Assembly (NCBI GenBank): GCA_018466975.1
Contig: CM031555.1
Span: 1,426,001 to 1,490,000 of the forward strand
DNA length: 64,000 nucleotides
Source of the DNA: Sparassis latifolia
Lineage: Eukaryota > Basidiomycota > Agaricomycetes > Polyporales > Sparassidaceae
Direction of reading: 5' to 3'
The notes below the pieces were generated by a model. The model worked only from the letters and a program-made list of their open reading frames with translations. It searched no databases and had not been told where the DNA came from. This document shows, piece after piece, positions 1 to 11,595 of this stretch. Every line of letters begins with the position of its first letter. Position 1 is the first letter of the stretch. A program made the translations under genes and the position numbers.

Positions 1-1177
1 AAGCATTGCGTCGCGTGTCCGAACGTGGTCTGCAGCATAATTCGGTACGTTCCCTCAGCCATCTTGGACTCCGTTATGGCACGTCGCGACAGAGTTTGCC
101 AGGCTTTGTTCGCGGCAGCGGCTTCGACAGTGGCTGGATATACTGCGGCGTATGCAGCATCGTGGCAGACCAACGCCTGCGCGAGGATAGTCCACTGTGC
201 CTCTATTACGCAGCACTGGATGAAGTAACCGCTCAGTGGTCTACCACGGGAGACATAACGAGAAACGAGGGTCTGGATGTAATGAATCTCCTCTGGGTCG
301 TAGCCTTTTGCAGGTATTACGTCGACTAGCAGTCGGTTAAGACGGTCAACAACGTCCGTAGTAAAGAGGGAGTTCAGATGGCCAGACAAGATTGACCATT
401 CGTCAGTTGTCCAGTCAAACGACATGGATATGATGGCTCTGTACAAGCCATGAAATGACGGTGCGTATTGTGTAAGCACATCCACAGCTTGTGACGTGAT
501 GTCAGCAATGTTGGCGTATGATTGCTCTTTAGGACTCACAGTCTCCTGTATTCAGCTTTGAGACAATGTTCATAACGAAGTTCTGCAGAGCCTGCATGAC
601 TACTTCGCGACGTGCAGGGTGGGAACTGGCGATGCGGAGAAGCGCAGAGACAACCGCAAACACCAATTGGTCAGGCAACGCCCATTCTGTGAAGAAGGGT
701 GAGGACATGCTCCGAGCTATGCTAGATTTTCTTACCTTCCCAGGCGAGGCATTGGTCAAAGTCGACATATGGAACGTCTCGCAGAATATCGACCAACACA
801 GGGATTGTTTCATTAACATGCGAGTTTGGTAGATTAACGGCGAGCTCAGCGAAGCCAACGTTGCACTGAATCCTCGAATTTGGCTGGTATTTCTCGAAGA
901 TCAGCGGAGGCGTATAACAGACACATGTAACGCACCATGAAGACCCTCTCTTCCCGGAGATTCTCAGGCACAGGTACCTCCTCCGATATAAGTCGAGTTT
1001 CAACCTTCGCGGCTACCAATGCTACGGTCGACTGGATATCTGAATTCTGGCTGTCATCCTTGGACTCTCCGATGTTTGCAGCCAGGTCAGAGAGGATGAG
1101 TTGCTGGATGTTGAGCTCCAAGCTAATATGACATCAGAGATGTATTTGTATATGTTCAATGACACTTGCCAATCCAT
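1..1177 (-). CDS. stt4: Phosphatidylinositol 4-kinase Stt4-type, N-terminal part (cut by window edge)
   Basis: Helical-repeat N-terminus of a PI4-kinase III alpha, which makes PI4P at the plasma membrane. The catalytic end lies beyond position 1. The start is ATG at 1177 (MDWQ), followed by a 50-nt intron (1116-1165) that restores the frame to LNIQQLILSDLAANI. Later stretches include HVNETIPVLVDILRDVPYVD, ALPDQLVFAVVSALLRIAS and, after an intron near 490-540, SRYVSRGRPLSGYFIQCC and EAQWTILAQAL. These blocks resemble my recollection of filamentous-fungal Stt4 N-termini. No kinase motif is in the window, so the family call rests on this region alone. A different HEAT-like scaffold protein is the main alternative. 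Confidence 0.55.
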
Positions 1178-1756
1178 ATCAGCTGCGAAATGAGCTAGGT
1201 GGTGCCTGCTGGTGGTGCTGGTGGTGGTGAACAGATGCACTGACGCGGAACGCTCTACCGACGCGTTGGTAACGTGACGAGGGACATGCCATGCCTGCAA
1301 TTTAACTGCAAATTCGCATGAAGGTCCAGCCTATATATTTCCCAAGAGCCCCACCGGGGAGAGGCATGTAGCAGAGAAGCTCGAAGGAGAATCACCAGCC
1401 GGCAAACGCGTGTCAGATCTTAGAAACCGAGCAGCGCAACAATAACGAAGGAACTACTTATCATAGACATGTCCATCGCCGGGACAATGAACAGACAATG
1501 GATCCAACGTCAAATGCGGCTTCATTACGGTGCACATGATATCAAAACTATGGTACGGTGTATATAGCGAGCGTGTGTAGTAGCGAATTGATCGCAAGTA
1601 CAATGTCCATCACAATCCCTGTATCTGCTGCCAGTGTGCAAGTGAAATATAATATAAGAACAGTCCGTACGCAGATACCAAATCTAAAAACTCATCGTTG
1701 TGAGCAAGTCGTGATCATGGGCGCGCTGTAACGAACGAACGACCGTCACAATCGAC
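1178..1756. other. Intergenic: stt4 upstream region and glucan synthase 3' flank
   Basis: About 580 bases between two minus-strand genes. It should hold the stt4 promoter and the 3' UTR of the glucan synthase gene. A GGT/GGTGGT-rich patch lies near 1198-1230. I see no ORF with coding character. Confidence 0.5.
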
Positions 1757-4700
1757 TCAATCGGCTGAATGAGGAAACTCACCAAGTTGTTCCTTGCGAT
1801 AGAACCAGAAGTAACCAATTACGATGACAATCTGGCAAATGAGAGCTATCCAGAAAGGAGCAGATGCCATCGGACTCCCTGGATAAAGGATTAGCGATGT
1901 GAACACACTAGAGAGTTTAGCTTTTTTTGTCCCTTACCTTTGAGTCCGCTGGAGATATCCCAGGAAGCAAGATCAGGGAAAACGCTCGAGGGACCTATCT
2001 TGTCGGGGGCTGTTGCTCGTGCAACCATCACACTGATAGATCCAATGATTTGTGCGAATGCTAGTGTCGCGCAAACGTGCAACCTAGAAAGTGTCTGCAT
2101 TAAATAGTAAGCGGTGATTTCCATCTCATTCAACGGGAAAGGAGCCCACCTGAAGGAGGATCATGCCAAGGCCAACACCCTGGACGGCATCCAAAACACC
2201 CAACCATAGCCAGAGGGAGATACCAAGGTATGGGCCTGCGTGTCCAGCCCATGGAATGTACAGAGCGAGCGATGACGTGCCCCACAACATCTGAGAATAA
2301 CGTCAACAGGCGACGGAAACAAACAGACCGACACGAACCTGACACCATCTTGGCGCCCCCAGTCCCACTGCGAAGACAGGCAGAAGCCACGTATGAGTCA
2401 TGCTCATGCGCGTGAGACCGAACATCATCAGCGCCCAGACACCGATGAAGAACCCGATAATGAGAAGCAGAATCTGCCACTTCGGAATAGGAACACTCCA
2501 GAGGAAAGTCCAGTTACGACCATAGGGCTAGAATGCTGTTAGATTGTAAATAAAACGACAAGCGACCAGTAGACTCACTCCACTCAACCAATAGTCGCGC
2601 AAAATCTCTGAGCCAAGGAACCTGCGGCAACATTCACTTCCAGAACCGAAGGACCGTAATAATATAGTTACGCACCATAGAACAAGTTTTCGGCGGAAAA
2701 GGGTTTTGAGGAAGTTGGGTACCTTTGGGGGAGTCTGGCGGTAATAATCTATGTGATGGTCAGAGACTGAACACGAGAACGTCAACAGAGTTATTTCACC
2801 TGGCAAGCCGTAAAGCATAAGGTACGAGAACACGAGGCTCATCACTGAGAGTGGCCAAACGATAAGAACAATCCACCATGGCATGATACTGCCTGCTGTT
2901 GCGTTGTCCAACTCATAACCCCAATACCACAGAGCAGCCACCCAGATCTGCTGCGATCCTTGTACAATACACGCTCTCATGGTCCAGACCTCGGTCGCCG
3001 CACCCTGGAGTAAAACACAGTCAGTAGACGATATTGAAGCGAGAAAACAATAACACATACAGCTTCCTCTCCGAAGTTAAGACCAAAGAAGATAAAGGAA
3101 GCCGCAGATGCTATAGCGTAACACCACGTGGCTGCACTCGCCATGGCATAGTGGGTCCTGTGAAGTGCGGGAGCAACTGCTGGCAGGCCGATGAAGAAGA
3201 AGGCTAGACCAAAAAAGAGCCAAGGAAATGAAAGGACATAGACTGAAGGCTTCAGGCGGAACAATGGGTACCAGACCGCAGATGCAGCCAGGAAGACACC
3301 ACCAAGCACATACAGTTGCAGATTAGACTGATAGTTCTGTCCAGAGAGTAGGGTGATTTGGAAACTCGTTGCGCTCAACATCTAATGCCGTGAGATCAGC
3401 TACCGCAAGCCAACAGTCGCAGAGAAGACCTACCTGTCCGAGGCCAATAACAATAGCGTACAATGGCCAGCCGAAGAGTTCCCTTGACATTGCAATTTGC
3501 AATCTCGTCATGATCACGACGTCGTTGCCATTTGGTAAGGGGCCGCTGTAGTCGCCGAATTCTTGAGAACCGCCGTCTGGAGCGAAAGAGTGCATGCTAG
3601 GAGCTGATGAACAAGTTAACAGACCTAGAGACAGAACCAGCCAACTGCACTCACACGAGGGTCGAGATTGGTCAAATGTAGACGGAGCAGGTGTCCCCCA
3701 CACTGAATCTCTTTTCGATGATCGGATACTCGCCGCCATAGAAAGTCGATCGCGCTTAACTTTGTCGAAGAACGCCTCCTCACTCTTTGTCAAGAACTTC
3801 TCGATAGACAGCTCCCCCTTGGAGTTGTGTGAGTTGAGCATCTGTAATTTCTGGACAAATTCTTGTGCAACTCCTCCATCCGCATCAGTGAACTAAAATG
3901 AAATAACGGTATAAGCTGCACATCCACCGTAGGAGTCGTTACTACAAACCGATGCAATGGCCTTATTCAAAGGCGAGTTCTGCTTCTCATCCACGATCGA
4001 AGCAATGGACTCAACGGAAGAGACTCGGGAGTGAGCACCGAATGGCCGCGAGGGTGCAGTAGCATCTAAGAATGGATCCGGGACGTGCTTTTGGTCGCGC
4101 GCAATTGTCTTGTTGGCTCTCTCGAGGAAGTTGCCGAAGTCTTGTGGAGTGTTGTCTGCGCTAGTGCCCGAATGAGAGAAGTAGTCACTGTCGTTGTCCG
4201 AGATGTCGGTGCTGAACGATCCTCTACGCCCATCAGGAAGGAGCCGCGGCGGTGCAGCAAGATGGCTATCTGGGCCTGGCGTTAATGTCTCCTGACTCCA
4301 AGCACCCGGTGATCCTGGAGGGCCGCCATTCCTAGGACTTTCGTTGAGACTGCGACTTTCCCAATCTGGCTGAGACGGGTACGCCTGGTCCACGGGATTC
4401 CAGTCATCCATTTCGGGAATGGGACGATTTTGACCCCCGTCGCAGTCTGAAGCACGGAAGGCGTTCTCACCGGCCAGACCACGACTAAGATTGATACTAC
4501 GCTTGTGGAAGTCCTCCATGCGCTGGCGCCACTCCACGACAGGGAAACGTTGCACGGCAGAGCGAGCGCGGAGCATTGCTCGCTCTTCCTCTGACGACTT
4601 CAGTGCCATCTTGATCGTCTTCGTAAGCTGGGACATCATATGTTCCGTCGACGTCGACTCGACGGGGAACCACTGAGTAGTACAGTTTAGAAGGGAGGGC

Positions 4701-7700
4701 CCACTGAACGACGGAGAACACACGTACCCAACCGGGCATCAATCCAAGACCTCCGAGACGACTACCAACACCGAGAGCACCCTTTCTACCGAATTCAACA
4801 GCTACAAGACCAAATGGTTCATCACGAGACGGAATCAACGCGAAGTCTGCGCCGCTGAAAAGGTACGGTGGAAGAGCTGTGAATTCCGGCTTCGAGAAGA
4901 CGCGATCAGGGTAGAGCTCCATCAATCGCGCCAACTTCTCAGCAGCAAAACGACCATACAAATCGATGACAGGACCGACAGTGATGAGCTGAATCGAAGG
5001 ACGTTTCTCGAGCCTGAATGTTACAAAGTCAATGAGAAGACATTAGGAGTGAACGGTTCGACGTACAGCGACGGCATAACATCTGCAATCAGATCTACAC
5101 CCTTTTGTTTCGACCAACGACCGACGAACACGAATAGGTCGGCATTGGGATCCTGCTTGATACCAGCCCATTCTTGCGCTTGGCGCTTGTGTTCAGGTCT
5201 CTCTGCTTCCGCAGCTTGATCAATCTTGATGTCGCGAACTTCAATCGGGTTCTCATCGAGAGCTGCGATATCAGTAGGATCAGGGTTGGGCAAGGAGTCG
5301 ACGTGTTTGAGAGTCCACAACGCGGGATAACGCGCCCAACTACGTTTACCGTACTTGTCGGAGACACCAGCAACACCAATACTCTTCTGGTGAACGCTAA
5401 TAAAGGAAGCGGCAGCGTGAAGCAAATTGAACGTATTTCCGAACTGAACGTATTTGGTGCAGTGCTCTTTGCTGATATTGAACGCGGAACACACTTCCTT
5501 CATTTCTTCCTTCGTGCGGAGTGGCCACAGACCCTGAAATTCAGCATTGTGCAGAGACAGACAAATTGGCAGGACCTTCGGCAAGAGGTAGATAGGGGCA
5601 AGGGCACCATGATAGTCGTTAATGTGGTATATGTCGATGAGCGGGTTTCGGCGGACTGTCGCAGCGATCGCCTGGTTCCAGGTAGAGTAGAAGATGGCAG
5701 AGCTGAGATCATCCATGCGAGCTGGGTATGGATCGGCCTTCGTCTGGGCACGGAAAACTGGGCTGTCGAGGATGACATAGGTGATGTTGTCCAACACGTG
5801 GGTCTCGACTTCAATCAAATACGGTTCGCCGAAGATGATGACTTCTATGGGATCTGCAGGTTCACCAGGAGGGTACTCGAGATCCTTGACCTTCGGGACC
5901 ACCCAGACGAGATCGACGTCGGTCATGGCCTTGCCCATAAGACTTGACATGACACCAAGACCGCCAATCTTCACCTTCAGCTTCCAGTCGATGATTTCGT
6001 ACTCAAGGGTGGCAATCAAGACTTTACGGCGCTTATTCTTGTCTTCCGGCCATCCAATAATGTCTGCGTTGTGTTTGTGCCCGAACATCTTCTCCGAGAG
6101 TGGCGTGGAATCCTGTAAATTCGACTTCGACTTGTTCCCGAGGCTGCCTAGGATGGGGAAGTAGCTGCTATGATCCTTCTGAGGCTTCACACCCCACTGG
6201 TTGTACCGAATGCCGTAGAAAGACCACATAAAGATAACGACCGCGAGCGAACCGGTGATGAATGGGATCGACAAGAGGAGGGCGAACATGATAGCACCAA
6301 TGGCAGACTCGCCGACCGGTACCAACCACCACTGCAAAGAGGAATCATCGATAACCAGATTCCATGCAAGATGGGGATGCGGTGGAGCAGACAAGTTCAA
6401 GTAGTTCGGCGCGAGCGTGTTGGGGGGTAGGCGATCCATCACACCGTCACCGTCGACATCTCCATAGTAGTAGTTATCAAAGCTGAAGACGTTGAGTTGA
6501 ACATACGATGGCCAAGTGTCCATGATTTCGAGCTCCCACTGGCCTTGAGAATTCTGGGTCATCTCGAAGGGGAGACCTTTATCCAAGCCCCACTGGTTGA
6601 ATGGTCCGCGAACCAGGAACTGAGGGTACCGACGAGGAGTGTTGAAATTGTAGTCGGAGTGAACGACACTGCTTGATGACATCGCCGCTTGGCTCCAATC
6701 TTCCGCAACCGTCAGTTTATACTATCAGAAAAAGCCGTACGATACTCACATTGCACCATGATATGCTTTCCACTCCAGAACATGTTGGTGCCGTCGAAGA
6801 ACGAGGTGTTGACCAGGGTAGAGTCTTCCCATGGTTGCCAGTCCGTCCAGTTCTGACCGAAGTTCCAAGAGTAACGGAAGGTGTCTGCGCCATAGGCCTT
6901 GTGGGTGAAGTTGTACTGACCGCCTGAGTACGTCAATGCGCCGCTGTCATAGTCGGAATCCGGGAAGACAACAGCGTTGTTTGCCTGACCCTTACGAAGT
7001 AATAGATGGTCTATAGACTGATAAAAGTCTTCCCGTCAGTCAACAAAGGGTGACCATAAGACACGAAACGCACTCCAGTGGATGCGGTACCATCTTGCGA
7101 CGTCGGGTTGTTGACAGTAATGGTGAGAATACCGTCAGGGAAATTCACCAACGTAGCAGACCACGCCCATGCAGACGTGGAGACTCCAGAAACCTGAGCT
7201 GGTACGGGCTCAGATACCGCAGCACAGGTGATCGAAGACTGTTGAATCGTCGGTGCTGATCCATGTCCCGAAGACGACATTGCAAAGGAAAGCGAATTGG
7301 TGACACTGTCACAATTCATTTGAACGCTAAATTCCAGCGAGATATTAACCGCGTTTGCATTGCTGTCACCGCTCACTGAAGTAATACGTGCGTCGTGGCC
7401 TGGCAAGAACCGTGTGAGAGCAGGCAGAGGGGCGACCCAGTTCTCGAGCGGAACGAGAGCTTTGAAACCGAAGGGCTCCATGGTCACATTTCCCAAGCAA
7501 CCGAACCAAGGGGCTTGACTGTTGTTGTAGTACGCTGATTCAGACTGTTCGAGAGCATACTCCTCGTATGGGGCAAACAGGTTTCTGACGGTCACAGTCG
7601 ACACGTAGGGAGCAGAGATCCACAGTTTAGAAGAACAAGGGTACTCCCAAGTCTGCGTCGTGTTCTCGTTCGAGTACAGCATCCAAACCTCAATGCTGTT

Positions 7701-9894
7701 GTTACCGGACAAAGTTTGAGCACCGGTCATTTCTGAGCGAGAGACCGACCAGAGACCCATCTCCGTGGCAGTATCGTTAGAACCCGGACGCTGAATGTAA
7801 GAAGTCCAATTGCCTTGCTGCACGAGATTCCAACCGTCTTGGAGAGCGGGGTAGACCGATCGCAGATACATGAATTGCGCGAAAAGACGACGAGAATCCG
7901 ATGTGGGATCGAAATGGTCCAACGAGTTCCAATCATCCTCACAACCAAGGAGCGATCTGCCCCACGGAGCATTGAAATACTGCTGAGAACCGAGCGTGTA
8001 GCATCCGTGGCGCTGCCATGCCTTGTTGCTCATCATGGCCTGACGACTGCAAAAACAATTTCAGAAACTCGTCGAGAGAACAGAAAGAGGGCCTACCCAT
8101 AGAGGTAATTGTTAGCCGTGGTATCGAAGACGTAGAAATTCTGCTCCTCTCCGTAGTAAAACTAGAATATCAATGTCAAAGTCCGCTTCACGGAATCGTA
8201 TCGGTTTTACACGCACTAGTGGAATACCCGGCATCACAAGCGAAGTGATGAATGTAGCTATGACGCTCCGAGCTGTTCCGTTCTCCAAACTCGGCCAACG
8301 GAACACATCAAAGTTGCTGGTGCCAAACATATGTCTCGGATCCGTCTTCCCCGTATTTGCGTTGATCATGTCATTGTCGACAAACATCTCGTGCCACGCC
8401 GTGATGAAATTGCTACTGATATCGTACGCGACTTCCAAGTTACCGTCCATGCCGAGGAAGCGAGTCAGCGCTCGGTATGTTGAGTAGTGGAAGGCGACAC
8501 CGTCCAGACCGATGTCAGTGGTACGGAGGAAGTACTGATTGTCTGCGTAGGTCACGTTTGGCACTGCCGAATAACCGGGTGGAAGTTGACCAGGCGTACG
8601 ACCACGACCACTGAATAATGTCAGACGGGGTAAAACCTCGATACCAGTGAGTCACGTACTAATAGAGAGATCCAAACGTATCACCACCAGTAACTTCGCC
8701 AGTAATCAAGAAATTTTTCTTTCCAAGATTGGTAGCACATTTCCGAGTGGCGGCAGTCCACTCTGCCAACGCAGCAACCGTGATCTGCGTGGATTTGTCG
8801 ATACGAATACCGTCGAAGTCAAGTGCGGTAATCGCGAGACAGGCGAAGGTTTCCAACTTCGCCAATACATCCGGCTTCCACTCCCTGAGACGATCCTGGA
8901 CTGAAGAGAACTTCGACAACTGACGCTGCCAGTCAGGGTGGACACCGAAAGCCTCCATGTCACCATACTGATCGAACTCGGACTCGTAACAACCTCCATC
9001 CCAGTTGATGTCTTGTATTTGACCGTCGTCATTCCAGAAGACGGGCATTACACAGGAGTAGTTGTACGTGTTGTTGATCTATGGCAGATATCTTAAGTAG
9101 AGGTCCAATGGACCAAACCGAGTAAACGCACCGCGAAGTCCTTGTACTCATTGAAACCCCACGGTATGTACATGGGTTTCTTCCACTCCGATTGATACTC
9201 GTTGAGACTGAACGGAGCAGACGCGTTGATGAACCTGCAGGGAAGAAGGTCAGCACTAAAGTGACTAGAGGTATAGAGTAACATACCCTTCGAAACCGAC
9301 CAGATCGCTCATGGTTCCAACGGTGAAGTCCATCATGACGTACATCCCACGATTGTGAACAGCGTCGATAGCCGACTGCCATTCAGTGATGTTGCCAAAG
9401 TGAGGATCCAGCACAGTGAAGTCGAGAGGTGAATAGCCTGATTAATATACGTCAGTGTGCAGAAATTAGTGAGGGCTTCGCTCCTACTCACTGTCCGCTT
9501 CCCATATCATGTTAATCCATGGTGTACCAGAAATATAGACGCCTCTGACACCCATTCCGTAGAGGTAGTCCAATTTTGACGTAAATCCCGCCAAGTCACC
9601 GCCAAATCGAAGCTGCGTCTCCCGCCAGTCCCACTCGTACATAGTACCAAAGTAATCATTGTTAGAAGGATCACCGTCCGCGAACTTGTCGAGCAGGACG
9701 GTATAGAATGGAACGGCGCGCCAGTTTTCTGGCGAAAGAGTGTAATTGGAACGGGTTGGATAGGAATAGTCGAGGACGGACTGGGCGTTTTGGTTGGTGT
9801 TGAGGTTGTAGGCCACAAGGTCAGACCTGTAAGGAGAAGCCCAAGCTAAATGGGCTAGGGATAAGAGAGACAGTGATGCTGCCCGCATCCACAT
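1757..9894 (-). CDS. ags1: Cell-wall alpha-1,3-glucan synthase
   Basis: Large plasma-membrane enzyme that makes cell-wall alpha-1,3-glucan. The start at 9894 gives a signal peptide ([20 protein letters not shown]). Domain order: an extracellular alpha-amylase-like region (about 9840-7000) with [11 protein letters not shown] (nucleophile Asp) and [11 protein letters not shown] (acid/base Glu); a membrane segment near 6290-6210; an intracellular GT5 glycogen-synthase-like domain (about 6100-4500) with the sugar-nucleotide motif [16 protein letters not shown] and [20 protein letters not shown]; a polar linker; and a multi-span C-terminal domain (about 3500-1757) ending [17 protein letters not shown]. 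Many short introns interrupt it. This is the standard architecture and full length for the family, at roughly 2,400 residues. The last exon could instead splice at a GTGAGT near 1783, giving a different tail. Confidence 0.93.
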
Positions 9895-11595
9895 GACGAG
9901 AGATCAGGAGGTGTCAGTCCGAGCCAGGTAAAGGGGATATAGAAATGCGGGTAAATGGTCCTAGTAAGCGTCTTTTGAGAGAAGGGGAGGGGGAAGGAGC
10001 GAAGGGAATGTATCTATATCCAGGGATTATGGGGGGGGTGATGAGGACGAAGCCCGGTAGACGAGGAGGAGGAGGAGAAGGAGGAGGGATGTTGACAGGG
10101 AGCGTGCAGGTGCTGCAACCCAGGGGCAACCCAGGGCACATTTTGTTATCCCTTTTCCCGCACCGGAGAAGACGCCCCGATCACAATTATTTACTTCTTT
10201 TAGCTTTCAGGGATAAGTACCCTCCTAGTGCTGGCTATCGGAGCTTACATCCACGCCGCCCAACGTCTAACTACGAACCAGATATGATAGATGGACAATC
10301 TTCCTGCACACAACACACACGCACGTCTGAATCCAGAACGCAGAACAGGCAGCGCAGACAGTGATATAACCTAATTTGTAAAGCGTCAAAAAGGACGCCT
10401 CGGCAGGGACATGCATAAATGGTCGACCCTCCCACTCGCAGTCCTAGACAGAATTATTAGATCTGCGCATCAGTACTCAGTAGTCGTGCGAGTTGTTTCG
10501 GCGGCACGGCGAAGCTTGTCAAGCTAACTTAGGTTTCATCCAAGAGCTGTGAAAATTCCGAGGTGCAACAACCGATGCACAACGTTGATGCAAATGATTC
10601 AATAATGCCTGAACATAGACGAGGAATCTGCAGCTGACGGCTGTTCGTGGCTACGACAACACGCGTCTCACTCGCCATAGGTGTTGCGGTCGTGTCTTAA
10701 AGTGCGATTGTCATTCCTTTGAAGCAGTATTCTTGCTCTCCCGAGTATGGAAGAATGACAGGTGCGCGGAAGCGCGTCGAACCGCGAAAATATATAAAAT
10801 GGCGACGGATCCAAACCTGATAATCAGAGCTCTCGAGGTGCTGCTGCACCTGCTGAGAAAAAAGTTGCTTTATCGAAGATTGATTGTCAGCAGAGTGACC
10901 AGCAGTCGCTATAGATACGACGAAAGGTGTACTGCAGATGCGACACTCACCCCGGTCCTCCTTGTATGTGAGCGCTCGTAGAGAACGCGTGTAATGGCCA
11001 TGCACAATGAGACACACGCAACGTCGCACAGCACACAAATTGCTGGTGCACGACTGCCATAATGTACATGACAGTAAGAGATACGCTCGCCATCATTGCC
11101 CAATCGCAATTGCCTAGTGGGCGCAGGTGTTGACTGCTTGGAAATAGACAGAACGCTTGTACCTGGCGAACAGCGAGCAGATATACTGGGTGCAAAGAGG
11201 CGGCCCATCCGAGAAACCACTGAAATCTCGAGTCCCGAAGCCTGAACGAGGATGCAACTTCAAGCCTGCATCAAGTACGGAGGAGAACGACTTCGAAGTC
11301 CCACGCATGCGCGCTGGACGCTGGATTGGCTCTCATTGTTGTTATCTCTTCTTTTCACTCCTTGTGCTGTCTTCAGCCCGTCTTCAACGATTTCCGGACG
11401 CGAGATTATTCCATTTTTCTTCTCTTGTGTTGCCGCAATTGTTTCCCCCTGCGAAATGACCGCATAGACTTTCGCCGACATCTCGAATTCTTACCACAAA
11501 CCGCTCGCCCGCGACCGCATCTTCTTGCCTGAGAGCTGCCCCACTATTGGTAGACCGTTTGAAAAATCGCTTTCTGTTGATTTACGACATCCAGG
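9895..11595. promoter_or_regulatory. Divergent intergenic region between glucan synthase and STE11 genes
   Basis: A 1.7-kb region shared by two head-to-head genes, by far the longest gene-free stretch here. It should hold both promoters and probably a long 5' leader for the kinase. A purine-only tract lies about 170 bp upstream of the glucan synthase start. An ATATATAAAA TATA-like string lies near 10789 on the plus strand. Pyrimidine-rich stretches occur at about 11340-11450, close to the kinase start. Open frames inside (for example 10697-11220 minus) have no coding character that I recognise. Confidence 0.55.
10063..10089. repeat. GGA-rich polypurine tract
   Basis: An interrupted run of GGA/GAA units on the plus strand, hence a CT-rich tract on the glucan synthase coding strand, about 170 bp upstream of its start codon. 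Such tracts often mark core promoters or transcription start regions in fungi. That role here is inference. Confidence 0.6.

Noticed and set aside
1198..1230. GGTGGT-rich patch as a possible minisatellite
   Set aside because: Too short and irregular to call a repeat array.
5174..5947. 257-codon plus-strand frame
   Set aside because: Antisense shadow of the glucan synthase GT5 domain.
10697..11220. Overlapping Cys-rich minus-strand frames considered as a small secreted protein or pheromone precursor
   Set aside because: No signal peptide, no C-terminal CaaX, and alternative starts are needed.
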